From Roseibium algicola (GTDB taxonomy: Bacteria; Pseudomonadota; Alphaproteobacteria; Rhizobiales; Stappiaceae), in the NCBI RefSeq assembly GCF_001999245.1, contig NZ_CP019630.1, positions 3,030,501 to 3,094,500 on the forward strand: a DNA stretch of 64,000 nt, read 5' to 3'. This document shows positions 1 to 8,774 of the stretch, one piece after another. Within the stretch, counting starts at the first letter, position 1. Each line of letters starts with the position of its first letter. The notes beneath the pieces are model-generated. The model did no database searches. It saw nothing but the letters and a program-made list of their open reading frames with translations, and was not told the DNA's origin. A program made the translations under genes and the position numbers.

Positions 1-528
1 GCCGGTGGCGGTGTTGAACTGAAGGCCTTTGCCCGCATGCAGCCGGACTGGCGTTTCCTTGGTGTCGACCCGTCCGCAGACATGCTGGAAAAGGCGCATG
101 AGCATCTTGGTCCCCTCGGGGCAAGAGTGAGCCTGGTGGAGGGATACATCCATGATGCCCCCGAGAGACAATTTGATGGCGCCGCTTGCCTGCTGACGCT
201 TCATTTTCTGGATCGGGAGGAGAGGTTGAAGACGCTTTCCGGACTGCGGCAACGGTTGAAGCCTGGAGTGGCCTTCGTTTCGGTTCATCACAGCTTTCCG
301 ACCGACCCTGCGGGCAAGGACAGGTGGCTGGCAAGATATGCGGCGTTTTCCACCGAATCCGGTACTTCCCGCTCGCTTACCGAAAACGGCATGGCCGCGA
401 TGAAGGAGCGATTGCCGGTGCTGACGCCCGAACAGGATGCGGATCTGTTGAGGCAGGCCGGATTTGTCGACGTCGAGACCTTTTACACGGCCTTCACCTT
501 CAGAGGCTGGGTCGCCACCGCCGGGTAA
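1..528 (+). CDS. class I SAM-dependent methyltransferase, 5'-truncated by window edge
   Basis: The frame is open from base 1, so only the last 175 residues are visible and the start lies upstream of the window. The visible part begins with a glycine-rich stretch (GGGVEL) that fits the end of SAM-binding motif I. It is followed by VDPSADML, the usual acidic loop contacting the SAM ribose, and by RLKPG, the typical post-motif element of class I methyltransferases. The substrate cannot be read from the sequence. The gene converges on ccr, with an inverted repeat between the two. The family assignment is fairly safe; no specific function is claimed. Confidence 0.85.
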   Translation, partial: AGGGVELKAFARMQPDWRFLGVDPSADMLEKAHEHLGPLGARVSLVEGYIHDAPERQFDGAACLLTLHFLDREERLKTLSGLRQRLKPGVAFVSVHHSFPTDPAGKDRWLARYAAFSTESGTSRSLTENGMAAMKERLPVLTPEQDADLLRQAGFVDVETFYTAFTFRGWVATAG

Positions 529-540
529 ACAATAAGAAAA

Positions 541-567
541 GACCAGCCCGTGAGACACGGGCTGGTC
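541..567 (-). terminator. rho-independent terminator of ccr
   Basis: A perfect 12-bp stem with a 3-nt loop (GACCAGCCCGTG / CACGGGCTGGTC). Read on the minus strand it is followed at once by TTTTCTTATT. It lies about 100 bp past the ccr stop and probably also blocks read-through from the methyltransferase gene. A shorter hairpin (GGGGC-TTGAG-GCCCC, 586-600) lies between it and ccr. Confidence 0.8.
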
Positions 568-666
568 AGGCTGCATGAGGCTAACGGGGCTTGAGGCCCC
601 CAGCCTTTCAGGGAGCTTGTTGAGCCCGCCGCCTGCAGGTGGTTGCCCTGAAGGCGGCGTGCCGGA

Positions 667-1962
667 TCAGCGGGTGGAGGCTTCCAGAACGTCCTCATAG
701 GTCCGAAGACCGGTGGTCGGCGCGCAGACCAGGACGGACATGTTTCCCGGTGCGTGCTGGTTCTTCCACATTTTGGTATGGGCCTTCGGGATCTGATCCC
801 AGGGGAAGACCTCGGACATGTAAGGGTCGATGCGCCGTTCGATCATCAGCTTGTTGGCGGCCGAGGCCTGCTTCAGATGGGCGAAGTGTGACCCTTGAAG
901 GCGCTTCTGGTGCATCCACATGTAGCGGACATCGAAGGTGCAGTTGAAGCCTGACGTGCCTGCGCAAATGACGACCATGCCGCCCTTCTTGCAGACCAGG
1001 GTGGAGACCGGGAAGGTTGCTTCACCCGGATGTTCGAAGACGATATCGACGTTGTTGCCCTTGCCGGTGATATCCCAGATCGCCTTGCCGAACTTGCGCG
1101 CTTCCGCGAACCATTCCGCATATTCGGGCGAGCCGACCGTCGGCAATTGACCCCAGCACTTGAAGTCCTTGCGGTTGATCACGCCCTTGGCACCGAGATC
1201 CAGCACGAACTGGCGCTTGTCCTCGTCAGAGATGACGCCGATGGCATTGGCGCCTGCTGCCGTAATCAACTGGATGGCGTAGGAGCCCAGGCCACCCGAG
1301 GCGCCCCAGACAAGCACGTTCTGACCCGGCTTCAGCTCATGCGGGTGATGGCCGAACAGCATGCGATAGGCGGTCGCGAGCGTCAGCGTGTAGCAGGCAC
1401 TTTCTTCCCAGGTCAGGTGGCGCGGCCGGGGCATAAGCTGCTGGGCTTGCACGCGGGTGAACTGCGAGAACGATCCGTCCGGTGTCTCGTAGCCCCAGAT
1501 CCGCTGGGAGGTGGAGAACATCGGGTCTCCGCCGTTGCACTCCTCGTCGTCGCCATCATCCTGGTTACAATGAACCACGACCTCGTCGCCCACTTTCCAG
1601 CGCTTGACCTTGTCACCAACGGCCCAGACGATGCCCGAGGCATCGGAGCCGGCAATGTGGTAGGCGGCGCCGTGACCGTCGAACGGGCTGATCGGCTGGC
1701 CGAGGCCTGCCCAGATGCCGTTGTAGTTGACGCCGGCGGCCATCACCAGAACCAGAACCTCGTGGCTGTCGAGTTCCCAGGTCGGCACGACTTCCAGTTT
1801 CATGGCGTCTTCCGGCGGTCCGTGGCGTTCACGGCGGATGGTCCAGGCATACATGTTTTTGGGAACGTGTCCGAGCGGCGGGATCTCTCCGATTTCATAA
1901 AGATCTTTCACCGGCGCGCCCTCTCGCGTTTGGTTGTCATTGGCTTCCGCGGTCGCTGTCAT
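667..1962 (-). CDS. ccr: crotonyl-CoA carboxylase/reductase
   Basis: Reductively carboxylates crotonyl-CoA to ethylmalonyl-CoA with NADPH and CO2, the defining step of the ethylmalonyl-CoA pathway for acetyl-CoA assimilation. The 431-residue product has the N-terminal signature KDLYEIGEIPPLGHVPKNMY, the NYNGIWAGLG segment, a Rossmann motif (GASGGLG) and the C-terminal MHQKRLQGSHFA segment, all hallmarks of Ccr within the zinc-type alcohol dehydrogenase superfamily. The open frame extends 16 codons further up, but GGGAGGGGAGA sits directly before the ATG at 1962 and the resulting length matches the family, so that start was chosen. It is divergent from ecm, the enzyme two steps further on in the same pathway, so the two probably share regulation. 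Confidence 0.97.
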   Translation of the reverse strand: MTATAEANDNQTREGAPVKDLYEIGEIPPLGHVPKNMYAWTIRRERHGPPEDAMKLEVVPTWELDSHEVLVLVMAAGVNYNGIWAGLGQPISPFDGHGAAYHIAGSDASGIVWAVGDKVKRWKVGDEVVVHCNQDDGDDEECNGGDPMFSTSQRIWGYETPDGSFSQFTRVQAQQLMPRPRHLTWEESACYTLTLATAYRMLFGHHPHELKPGQNVLVWGASGGLGSYAIQLITAAGANAIGVISDEDKRQFVLDLGAKGVINRKDFKCWGQLPTVGSPEYAEWFAEARKFGKAIWDITGKGNNVDIVFEHPGEATFPVSTLVCKKGGMVVICAGTSGFNCTFDVRYMWMHQKRLQGSHFAHLKQASAANKLMIERRIDPYMSEVFPWDQIPKAHTKMWKNQHAPGNMSVLVCAPTTGLRTYEDVLEASTR

Positions 1963-2003
1963 TCTCCCCTCCCAGGGCTTCTTTTGGGCCTCAGAATTTC
2001 GCA

Positions 2004-2125
2004 TTTGCACAAGTCGTAATCGGGCAAATACCCAATTTTGCGCAACTATTGTTCAAAAACGATCACCGTTCTATACGACTATTGCTTAACTTGCGTTTTG
2101 ATGCCAACCATATTTTGCATTGCAC
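2004..2125. promoter_or_regulatory. ccr/ecm divergent control region with repeated TTGC motifs
   Basis: The 285-bp gap between the two starts is AT-richer than its surroundings. It contains recurring TTTGC/GCAAA elements: TTTGCAC at 2004, GGGCAAAT at 2022, the palindrome TTGCGCAA at 2038-2045, TTGCG near 2091 and TTTTGCATTGCAC at about 2112. Repeated TTTGC half sites resemble those known for RamB-type regulators of acyl-CoA metabolism. That link is inference from motif appearance only. Confidence 0.35.
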
Positions 2126-2247
2126 ATTGGGGTTTCGCAGTCGCGTAAACTCCGGCACACTGCTGACTGTTCGGGAGAAACAGGCTGACGCGGTGCTGCC
2201 AAATCAAGAAAAAACAGGCAGCAGAACGCCTTAGGAGGATGAGTGGC

Positions 2248-4245
2248 ATGAGTGCATCGGGTGAGAGCCGGCCGGAGAAAGATCGTCCGTGGATTTTCCG
2301 GACCTACGCGGGCCACTCGACGGCGGCCGAATCGAACAAGCTCTACCGTGGCAATCTTGCCAAGGGTCAGACCGGCCTGTCCGTTGCGTTCGATCTGCCG
2401 ACTCAGACCGGCTACGATCCGGATGACGCCCTGGCGCGCGGCGAAGTGGGCAAGGTCGGTGTTCCGGTGGCACATCTCGGCGACATGCGCACCCTGTTCC
2501 AGGACATACCGCTGGAGCGGATGAACACCTCCATGACGATTAATGCGACCGCACCCTGGCTGCTGTCGCTCTATATAGCGGCTGCCGACGAACAGGGCGC
2601 CGACCGCAAACTGCTGTCGGGCACGACCCAGAACGACATCATCAAGGAATATCTGTCCCGGGGCACCTATGTGTTTCCGCCGGCGCCTTCGCTCAGGCTG
2701 ACGACCGATGTCATCGCCTGGACCTATTCCAACATGCCCAAATGGAACCCGATGAACGTCTGCTCCTATCATTTGCAGGAAGCAGGTGCGACACCGGTTC
2801 AGGAGTTGTCCTTCGCGCTGGCAACGGCGGTTGCCATTCTGGATTCCATCAAGGCGAGCGGGGCCATTCCCGATGAAGACTTCCCGAAGGCTGTCGGCCG
2901 GATTTCCTTCTTCGTCAATGCGGGCATGCGGTTCATTACCGAGATGTGCAAGATGCGCGCCTTCACCGAATTGTGGGACGAGATCTGCCTGGAGCGCTAT
3001 GGCGTTGAGGACGAGCGCTATCGCCGCTTCCGCTATGGGGTTCAGGTGAACAGCCTCGGGCTGACCGAGCCGCAGCCGGAAAACAACGTCTACCGTATCC
3101 TCATCGAGATGCTGGCAGTGGTCTTGTCCAAGAATGCGCGCGCCCGCGCCGTGCAGCTGCCGGCATGGAACGAAGCGCTGGGCCTGCCGCGACCGTTCGA
3201 CCAGCAGTGGTCGCTGCGGATGCAGCAGATCGTCGCCTATGAGACCGACCTTCTGGATTATGCGGACATTTTTGACGGCTCGGCCGAAATTACCCGCAAG
3301 GTGGAAGAGCTGAAGGCGCAAGCCCGCGAGGAACTTGCCCGGATTGATGCCATGGGTGGTGCGGTCGCCGCGGTCGATAGCAGCTACATGAAGCGCCAGC
3401 TTGTGGAAGCCAATTCCGCACGCCTTGCCGCGATCGAAGGCGGCGACCAGGTGGTGGTCGGCGTCAACCGCTGGACAGACAGCGAGCCTTCACCTCTGGC
3501 CGCCGGGGAAGATGGCGGCATTCTCACCGTTTCCGAGCATGTCGAGGAAGAAGCGGTCGAGAAGGTCAAGGCCTGGCGCGATGCACGCGATCAAGCCGCG
3601 GTCGAAACCGCGCTGGCGGACCTGAAAGCCGCCGCCCAGGAAGGCCGCAACATCATGGAGCCCTCGATTGCCGCAGCCAAGGCCGGAGCGACCACAGGCG
3701 AATGGGGCCGGACACTGCGCGAGGTCTTTGGCGAGTACCGTGCACCGACCGGTGTCGGCCAGGCCGTGCGGGACAATGCCGGCACTTTGGCAGACATCCG
3801 CTCGGACGTGGAGGCGGTATCAAAGAAACTAGGCCGCCGACTGAAGTTCCTGGTCGGCAAACCGGGTCTCGACGGGCATTCGAACGGTGCGGAACAGATT
3901 GCCGTCAGGGCGCGCGACTGCGGCATGGAAGTGGTCTATGAGGGAATCCGGCTGACGCCGGCGCAGATCGTCAACGCCGCGGTGGAAGAAGACGTTCACG
4001 TGATCGGTCTGTCGATCCTGTCCGGCTCGCACCTGGCCCTGGTGCGTGACGTAATGGACCGCCTGCGGGCAGCCGGTGCGGACGATATCCCGGTCGTGGT
4101 TGGCGGGATTATCCCTGACGAAGACGCCGCACAGCTCAAGGCGCAAGGCATTGCGGCGGTCTATACGCCCAAGGATTTCCAGCTCACCGATATCATGGCT
4201 GATGTGGTGAAGATTGTCGGCAACCGTGCAGAACAGGCTGCTTGA
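2248..4245 (+). CDS. ecm: ethylmalonyl-CoA mutase (coenzyme B12-dependent)
   Basis: Converts (2R)-ethylmalonyl-CoA to (2S)-methylsuccinyl-CoA in the ethylmalonyl-CoA pathway. The protein (665 residues) has the methylmalonyl-CoA mutase fold: an N-terminal substrate-binding barrel with YAGHSTAAESNKLYRGNL and AFDLPTQTGYD, then a C-terminal cobalamin-binding domain with DGHSNG at residue 542 (D-x-H-x-x-G, the lower-axial histidine). The short length and N-terminal sequence are of the MeaA/Ecm type rather than methylmalonyl-CoA mutase. Two in-frame ATGs compete, 2239 and 2248. AGGAGG at 2233-2238 abuts the first and is 9 nt from the second, so 2248 is preferred. It is transcribed away from ccr. 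Confidence 0.95.
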   Translation: MSASGESRPEKDRPWIFRTYAGHSTAAESNKLYRGNLAKGQTGLSVAFDLPTQTGYDPDDALARGEVGKVGVPVAHLGDMRTLFQDIPLERMNTSMTINATAPWLLSLYIAAADEQGADRKLLSGTTQNDIIKEYLSRGTYVFPPAPSLRLTTDVIAWTYSNMPKWNPMNVCSYHLQEAGATPVQELSFALATAVAILDSIKASGAIPDEDFPKAVGRISFFVNAGMRFITEMCKMRAFTELWDEICLERYGVEDERYRRFRYGVQVNSLGLTEPQPENNVYRILIEMLAVVLSKNARARAVQLPAWNEALGLPRPFDQQWSLRMQQIVAYETDLLDYADIFDGSAEITRKVEELKAQAREELARIDAMGGAVAAVDSSYMKRQLVEANSARLAAIEGGDQVVVGVNRWTDSEPSPLAAGEDGGILTVSEHVEEEAVEKVKAWRDARDQAAVETALADLKAAAQEGRNIMEPSIAAAKAGATTGEWGRTLREVFGEYRAPTGVGQAVRDNAGTLADIRSDVEAVSKKLGRRLKFLVGKPGLDGHSNGAEQIAVRARDCGMEVVYEGIRLTPAQIVNAAVEEDVHVIGLSILSGSHLALVRDVMDRLRAAGADDIPVVVGGIIPDEDAAQLKAQGIAAVYTPKDFQLTDIMADVVKIVGNRAEQAA

Positions 4246-4445
4246 ACCGGCCTTCGTCGAAAGTGACAACAATGCCGATTGAAGTATTTATTGGCGAAAA
4301 TTATTCGCTCTTCTAGTCTCGGATAAACTTTCAGTTGCAACTGGCGCAGTCGTGGCTGCGTCGGTTTCGCTGGCGGGTTCAAGATTTATTTATACTTGGC
4401 CATTAGTAGTTTCCCTTAGCGCGGGTCTAAGCAGGAAACGATCCG

Positions 4446-6203
4446 ATGATACGTAAGCCAATTTCCAGAATAACTTCAGTCCTCATCGGATTGCGGGACG
4501 GGACCAGTCTGCGCCAGCAGATTGCCCTTCTGGCGGCTTCGCTTTGCATCCTTTCGATCGCGGTGGCCGCATTCGGTGCGGCCCTGATTGCACGCGGCGA
4601 AGCCATCCGGGAAAACCGGTGGGACCTGACCCTGGTTGCGCGCAGCATGGCGCAGCGGCTGGACCAGACGATGTTCGACCGTTACCGCGAAGTGCGCAAC
4701 GTCGCAGACATGGAACTGCTGAAGCCTGTCTGGACCCGCAATCCCGACATCATCCGTGAAACGCTTGACCAGCTGCAGCGCAGCCTGCCGCAATATGCCT
4801 GGATCGGATTTGCATCTGTCGACGGCACGGTCGTGGCGGCAACCAAGGGCATGCTGGAGGGCGTATCCGTCGCCGAGCGGCCCTGGTTCGTCAGTGGTCT
4901 GAAAGGGCCTGCGGTCGAGGATGTGCATCTTGCCAAGTTGCTTGACCACCTGCTGCGGACAAGCCCCGACGAAGCGCCGTTTCGTTTCGTTGACGTGGCA
5001 ATGCCGGTAAAAGACGAAAACGGAAAACTGGCGGGCGTACTCGGTGCGCACATGAGCTGGAGCTGGGCGGAAGAAACCCGGCGCGATGTTCTGGAAAACA
5101 ATCTCGGCAAGGAAGGGCTCGATCTCTTCGTGCTTGCGCGCGACGGCACGGTGCTTGTCGGGGAAGACGCCGAGGGCGCGAGCCTCTCTCGGGAAGCTGC
5201 AGCCTACGATCCCGGCAATCCCGACATGGTGGTCGCGGAGGTCGAAACCTCGGGCCTTGGCGATTATCCGGGGCTGGGCTGGAAAGTTGCCGTGCAGCAG
5301 CCGGTCAGCGTCGTGTCGGCTCGGGTGGCGGCTCTGGTTCGCAATATCTTTCTGATCGGATTTGCGGTCGCCTGTCTTTCCGCGCTGCTGGCATGGCTTG
5401 CGTCTCGCACCATCTCGCAGCCGCTTCTCGGCCTGGTCACAGCACTGGACAGGATCGGGCGTGACGAAAAGGAAACGACAGTTCCGCGCTTGCACGGGTT
5501 CCGGGAGCTTTCGCAGGTGTCTGCCTCCGTCAGATCGCTGTTGCGCCGGCTCGGTGCGGTGGAAGAAAGCGCAAGAACAGCCCGGGACATGCTGGCGGTT
5601 CTGAAGGACGAATACAGCCGCAACATACGGTCCAGTGAGGAACGGAACCGGCAACTGGGAGCCGACATCCGCTCCTTGAGAACGCTGGCGGAACACGATT
5701 CCCTGTCGGGCCTCCTGAACCGGCGTGCGTTCCAGCCATTTGCGGAAGATGCCTTTGCGACCTTCCAGCGTCACGACCGGCTGTTCAGCGTGCTGATGAT
5801 CGATGCGGACCACTTCAAGACCGTCAATGACCAATTCGGGCACCGGGCCGGTGACGACGTCATCCGGGCCATCGGGGATGCCATCGTTGAAGAAATCCGT
5901 TCGACCGACAAGGCTGCCCGGTTCGGCGGGGAAGAATTCGTTCTCCTCCTGAGGGAAAACGACGCAAACGGGGCCTGGGTTCTGGCCGAGCGCATCAGGT
6001 TGAGAATTGCAGCCCTCACCGTGGATGCCGGCGTTGGCAATATCTCCGTCACGGTCAGCATTGGTCTGGCGGAAGTCACGGCTGATGATCGTGATGTCGA
6101 AGACACGATCGCCCGGGCGGATCAGGCGCTTTACATCGCCAAATCGTCGGGCCGCAACCGGGTCTGTGTCGACTATCCGACCCCTCGGTCCCAGTCGGCC
6201 TGA
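4446..6203 (+). CDS. membrane diguanylate cyclase with periplasmic sensor and HAMP
   Basis: Predicted to make cyclic di-GMP from two GTP in response to an extracytoplasmic cue. The 585-residue protein has TM1 at about 24-46, a periplasmic Cache-like sensor at about 50-290, TM2 at about 297-319 and a HAMP-like linker. A short coiled coil precedes the C-terminal GGDEF domain. The catalytic motif is GGEEF at 494-498. RSTD at 485-488 is spaced exactly five residues before it, which is the allosteric inhibitory I-site. The enzyme should therefore be active and product-inhibited. AGGAAA precedes the ATG. It stands alone, with no phosphodiesterase next to it. Confidence 0.93.
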   Translation: MIRKPISRITSVLIGLRDGTSLRQQIALLAASLCILSIAVAAFGAALIARGEAIRENRWDLTLVARSMAQRLDQTMFDRYREVRNVADMELLKPVWTRNPDIIRETLDQLQRSLPQYAWIGFASVDGTVVAATKGMLEGVSVAERPWFVSGLKGPAVEDVHLAKLLDHLLRTSPDEAPFRFVDVAMPVKDENGKLAGVLGAHMSWSWAEETRRDVLENNLGKEGLDLFVLARDGTVLVGEDAEGASLSREAAAYDPGNPDMVVAEVETSGLGDYPGLGWKVAVQQPVSVVSARVAALVRNIFLIGFAVACLSALLAWLASRTISQPLLGLVTALDRIGRDEKETTVPRLHGFRELSQVSASVRSLLRRLGAVEESARTARDMLAVLKDEYSRNIRSSEERNRQLGADIRSLRTLAEHDSLSGLLNRRAFQPFAEDAFATFQRHDRLFSVLMIDADHFKTVNDQFGHRAGDDVIRAIGDAIVEEIRSTDKAARFGGEEFVLLLRENDANGAWVLAERIRLRIAALTVDAGVGNISVTVSIGLAEVTADDRDVEDTIARADQALYIAKSSGRNRVCVDYPTPRSQSA

Positions 6204-6906
6204 GACAGTTGCCTTTGACAATACCGAGGGTTAACTTAACGTAAAGTTTTGTTAACCCTTTGTTGAAACAATTGGCGGGTTCCGCCAGAAGGCGGCAATT
6301 CTCTGAGGGCCAGGAGGCCGGAATGGCGACGATCGAAAGGCCGCAATCGGCCCAGGTCGTGGCGCATGCGACAGAGTACCCCGCGGACCGTGACGGTGAC
6401 GGCACCGGTTACGACCGCAGAAAGAAGCGTGACACCGCAGAGCGCCATGAAAATGAAACCGGGATGTCCGAGGACACTCCGGCAGTTCTTGTTGACGATC
6501 ACCACACCGTAAATCATGTGCTGGATGGCGTTGCCGCCTATCGGGCTGTCGCGTTGCAGGTCATGGAACCGGGCATCGATCACGGGCCGGTACACCCCTT
6601 GCGGGGACCTGTGGACAGGATGCCCGCGGACAACCTCCGTCATGCCTATGAGGATCACGAGGACGGTGAGCCGCCCCATGAGGTGAATGTCGCGACCTGA
6701 CGGGCGAAGTCGTCCAAAAGGTTGAAGTCACTTGGCTCGTTACGTATTAACCCGTATCTATGGCCGGCAGGGGAGATCCCCTATCGTTCGTGCACAGGTG
6801 CGCGTCCTTCGGGATGCAGTGCCAGGTGCCGCCATTCCGGTTGGCAGGCCTGCCCATATCTGGCGCAGGTGGCTGATCCCGGGTGACAAGAGCTGGAGAC
6901 TTGAGT
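6204..6906. other. 703-bp gap with two mutually exclusive candidate small ORFs
   Basis: Two overlapping frames are possible. On the plus strand, an ATG at 6323 has an ideal AGGAGG five bases upstream and encodes 125 residues rich in Asp, Glu and His (to 6700). On the minus strand, 6236-6679 encodes 147 residues with a hydrophobic N-terminus and a strong membrane-like segment (GFIFMALCGVTLLSAVV), but has a poor ribosome site. Codon-position GC is similar for both. Hydrophilic Asp/His-rich frames are often antisense shadows of membrane proteins, which favours minus; the ribosome site favours plus. An inverted repeat GGGTTAAC...GTTAACCC (6228-6258) lies at the left end. No family was recognised. 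Confidence 0.3.
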
Positions 6907-7566
6907 TTGACTTTCCCCGCACATCTTCTCGAAGGCTACGGCCGTTACCTCAACAAGGGGTTCGTCAGATACAAGGAAACCCATGAACGCCTGGCGGTCT
7001 ATGGTCAGACGCCGGATGTGATGGTGATTTCCTGCTGCGACAGCCGGGTTACGCCGGAAGGCATCTTCAATGTCGGTCCGGGCGAATTGTTCGTGGTGCG
7101 CAACGTTGCCAACCTGGTGCCGCCTTACGAGGATACGGAAGGCCAGCACGGCACAAGCGCCGCGATCGAATTCGCGGTCAACGGGCTCAAGGTCAAGCAC
7201 ATTGTGATCATGGGACACGGCCAGTGCGGCGGCGTGAAGGCGTTCCGGGAAAACGCGAATGCGCCGATGGCGACAGGTCAGTTCATTGGTCGGTGGATCA
7301 AGCTGCTGGAGCCGGCGGCAATCGCGATGGCCTGCATGCCGGTGGACAAGGCTGACGATCCTCAGCTTGCCATGGAATATGCCGGTATCCGCCAGTCGCT
7401 GAAGAACCTGATGACCTTCCCGTTCATCGAGGCGGCCGTTTCGGCGGGGTCACTCAGCCTGCACGGGTCCTGGTTCGACATCGGGTCCGGCGAATTGCGG
7501 GTCATGGACGCCGAAACACAGAGATTCTCCACGACAGCCCCGGAAGTTCTCGCCACCGCGGGATAA
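6907..7566 (+). CDS. beta-class carbonic anhydrase
   Basis: Zinc enzyme interconverting CO2 and bicarbonate in the cytoplasm. The 219-residue protein carries the beta-class zinc ligands and dyad in order: CCDSRV (Cys plus the Asp-Arg pair) and HGQCGGV (His and Cys). FNVGPGELFVVRNVANLVPP is also characteristic. The start is not ATG. TTG at 6907 has GGAG eight bases upstream and gives the family-like N-terminus MTFPAHLLEGYGRY. TTG 6901 and GTG 6883 are alternatives. Bicarbonate supply would suit the carboxylases of the ethylmalonyl-CoA pathway, but no operon link is visible. The DinB-like gene follows after 22 bp and is probably co-transcribed. Confidence 0.94.
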   Translation: MTFPAHLLEGYGRYLNKGFVRYKETHERLAVYGQTPDVMVISCCDSRVTPEGIFNVGPGELFVVRNVANLVPPYEDTEGQHGTSAAIEFAVNGLKVKHIVIMGHGQCGGVKAFRENANAPMATGQFIGRWIKLLEPAAIAMACMPVDKADDPQLAMEYAGIRQSLKNLMTFPFIEAAVSAGSLSLHGSWFDIGSGELRVMDAETQRFSTTAPEVLATAG

Positions 7567-7588
7567 GCGCTGCAAGGAAAGGGACGTC

Positions 7589-8092
7589 ATGCTCGTCGAT
7601 CCGGTGCTCTATCGCCGAATGGCCAAATACAACAGCTGGATGACCGAAAAGGTCTATGCGGCAGCGGATCTCATGAGCGATGAAGACCGCAAGGCCGACC
7701 GGGGCGCCTTCTTCCGGTCCGTGCATTCCACGCTTAACCACATCCTGTTTGCCGACAGGGCCTGGATGAGCCGCTTCACCGGCCGCAAATACGAAATCAA
7801 GGGCATGGGCGTCGATCTCTTCGAGAATTTCGATGAGTTGAAAGCCGCCCATTTCGACATGTGCCTGCAGATTTCCGACTTTGCCGAGTGGCTGACCATC
7901 GACTGGCTGGCGGAGGATCTGGAATGGACAAGCGGCCAGGACGGTATTCCCCGGTCCCGGCCGCGCTGGATGCTTGTCACCCACATGTTCAATCACCAGA
8001 CCCATCATCGCGGCCAGGTGTCGACACTGCTGACACAGGCCGGGCATGACATCGGCGTAACCGATCTGCCGTTCATGCCCGATCTGGTGTGA
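7589..8092 (+). CDS. DinB/YfiT-like putative metalloenzyme
   Basis: A 167-residue DinB-superfamily four-helix-bundle protein. It shows the characteristic spaced histidines: HSTLNHILFAD near residue 50 and HMFNHQTHHRGQV near residue 135, which form the divalent-metal site of the family. Members include thiol-dependent transferases and damage-inducible proteins of unknown activity, and nothing here identifies the substrate. AAGGAAAGGGA precedes the ATG. It lies 22 bp after the carbonic anhydrase gene and converges on the aldolase gene across a 13-bp gap. Confidence 0.9.
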   Translation: MLVDPVLYRRMAKYNSWMTEKVYAAADLMSDEDRKADRGAFFRSVHSTLNHILFADRAWMSRFTGRKYEIKGMGVDLFENFDELKAAHFDMCLQISDFAEWLTIDWLAEDLEWTSGQDGIPRSRPRWMLVTHMFNHQTHHRGQVSTLLTQAGHDIGVTDLPFMPDLV

Positions 8093-8105
8093 CGGGGAAG
8101 CCTGT

Positions 8106-8774
8106 TCAGACTTCCGTCTTCATTCCGTAGTTCTTCACCGCGCCAAGCACCGCGTCGATCTCGGATTTCGAAAGAATGTGCGGCGAGCCGATCGTCCGGC
8201 TGAGGATATAGGCCTTGGCCAGGACTTCCAGTTCCTCAAGACGCCAGAGGCCCTTTTCAAGGGTCTCGCCGACAACCACGGCACCGTGGTTGGCCATCAG
8301 GCAGCCTTGCCGGTCTTTCATGACGTCTGTCACTTCCCGCGCAAGTTCGTCGCTGCCGAAGAGGGCGTAGCCCGCCAGGGGAACCGTGTCACCACCGAAG
8401 AGCGCGATCATGTAATGGCAGGAGGGGATCTCCATCCGGTTGATCGCCAGCGCGGTGCAGTGGACCGGGTGGGCGTGCACGACTGCGTGCATGTCCGGCT
8501 TTGCCCGCAGCAGCGCAAGGTGGAACTGCCATTCGGTTGAAGGCGGCAGGGGCCCTTCGAAAGCGCTGTCGCCGTCCAGCGGGATGGAGGCCAGCATCTC
8601 CGGGGTCATGCGGTCATAGGGCACGCCGGAGGGCGTGATGATCATCCGGTCGCCTGCGCGCGCGGAAATATTGCCCGATGTGCCCTGGTTGATACCGCGG
8701 CTGTTCATCTCCTTGCAGGAATCGATGATGGCCTGGCGAAGTTCGGGAGTGTCCTGATAAGGCGTCTTAAGCAT
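8106..8774 (-). CDS. class II (zinc) aldolase, fuculose-phosphate aldolase-like; candidate Ald2/DrdA
   Basis: Probably cleaves a ketose 1-phosphate to dihydroxyacetone phosphate and an aldehyde. The 222-residue protein matches the FucA fold closely. GTSGNIS binds phosphate (31-37), Glu81 is the catalytic acid, His100 and His102 (HAHPVH) and His163 (NHG) are zinc ligands, and HCTALAINR and CHYMIALFGG follow the FucA pattern. It is the last gene of the mtnK-mtnA-regulator-aldolase operon, and its ATG overlaps the regulator stop by 8 bp. With MtnK and MtnA beside it, the expected substrate is 5-methylthioribulose-1-phosphate or 5-deoxyribulose-1-phosphate. MtnB dehydratase belongs to the same superfamily and is the alternative, but mtnC/mtnD are absent here. 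Confidence 0.88.
   Translation of the reverse strand: MLKTPYQDTPELRQAIIDSCKEMNSRGINQGTSGNISARAGDRMIITPSGVPYDRMTPEMLASIPLDGDSAFEGPLPPSTEWQFHLALLRAKPDMHAVVHAHPVHCTALAINRMEIPSCHYMIALFGGDTVPLAGYALFGSDELAREVTDVMKDRQGCLMANHGAVVVGETLEKGLWRLEELEVLAKAYILSRTIGSPHILSKSEIDAVLGAVKNYGMKTEV

Noticed and set aside
1030..2019. 329-codon plus-strand frame over ccr
   Set aside because: Antisense shadow of a highly conserved gene; no family resemblance and no ribosome site.
2049..2234. 61-codon frame just upstream of ecm
   Set aside because: Lies in the AT-rich control region, has no ribosome site and ends at the ecm Shine-Dalgarno; probably leader sequence.
4476..6221. 581-codon minus-strand frame over the diguanylate cyclase
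   Set aside because: Long only because of high GC; Arg/His/Gln-rich composition typical of a shadow, whereas the plus strand has full domain motifs.
8106..8774. MtnB (methylthioribulose-1-phosphate dehydratase) for the class II aldolase
   Set aside because: Sequence follows FucA closely (HAHPVHCTA, CHYMIALFGG), and mtnC/mtnD, which MtnB would need, are not in the locus.
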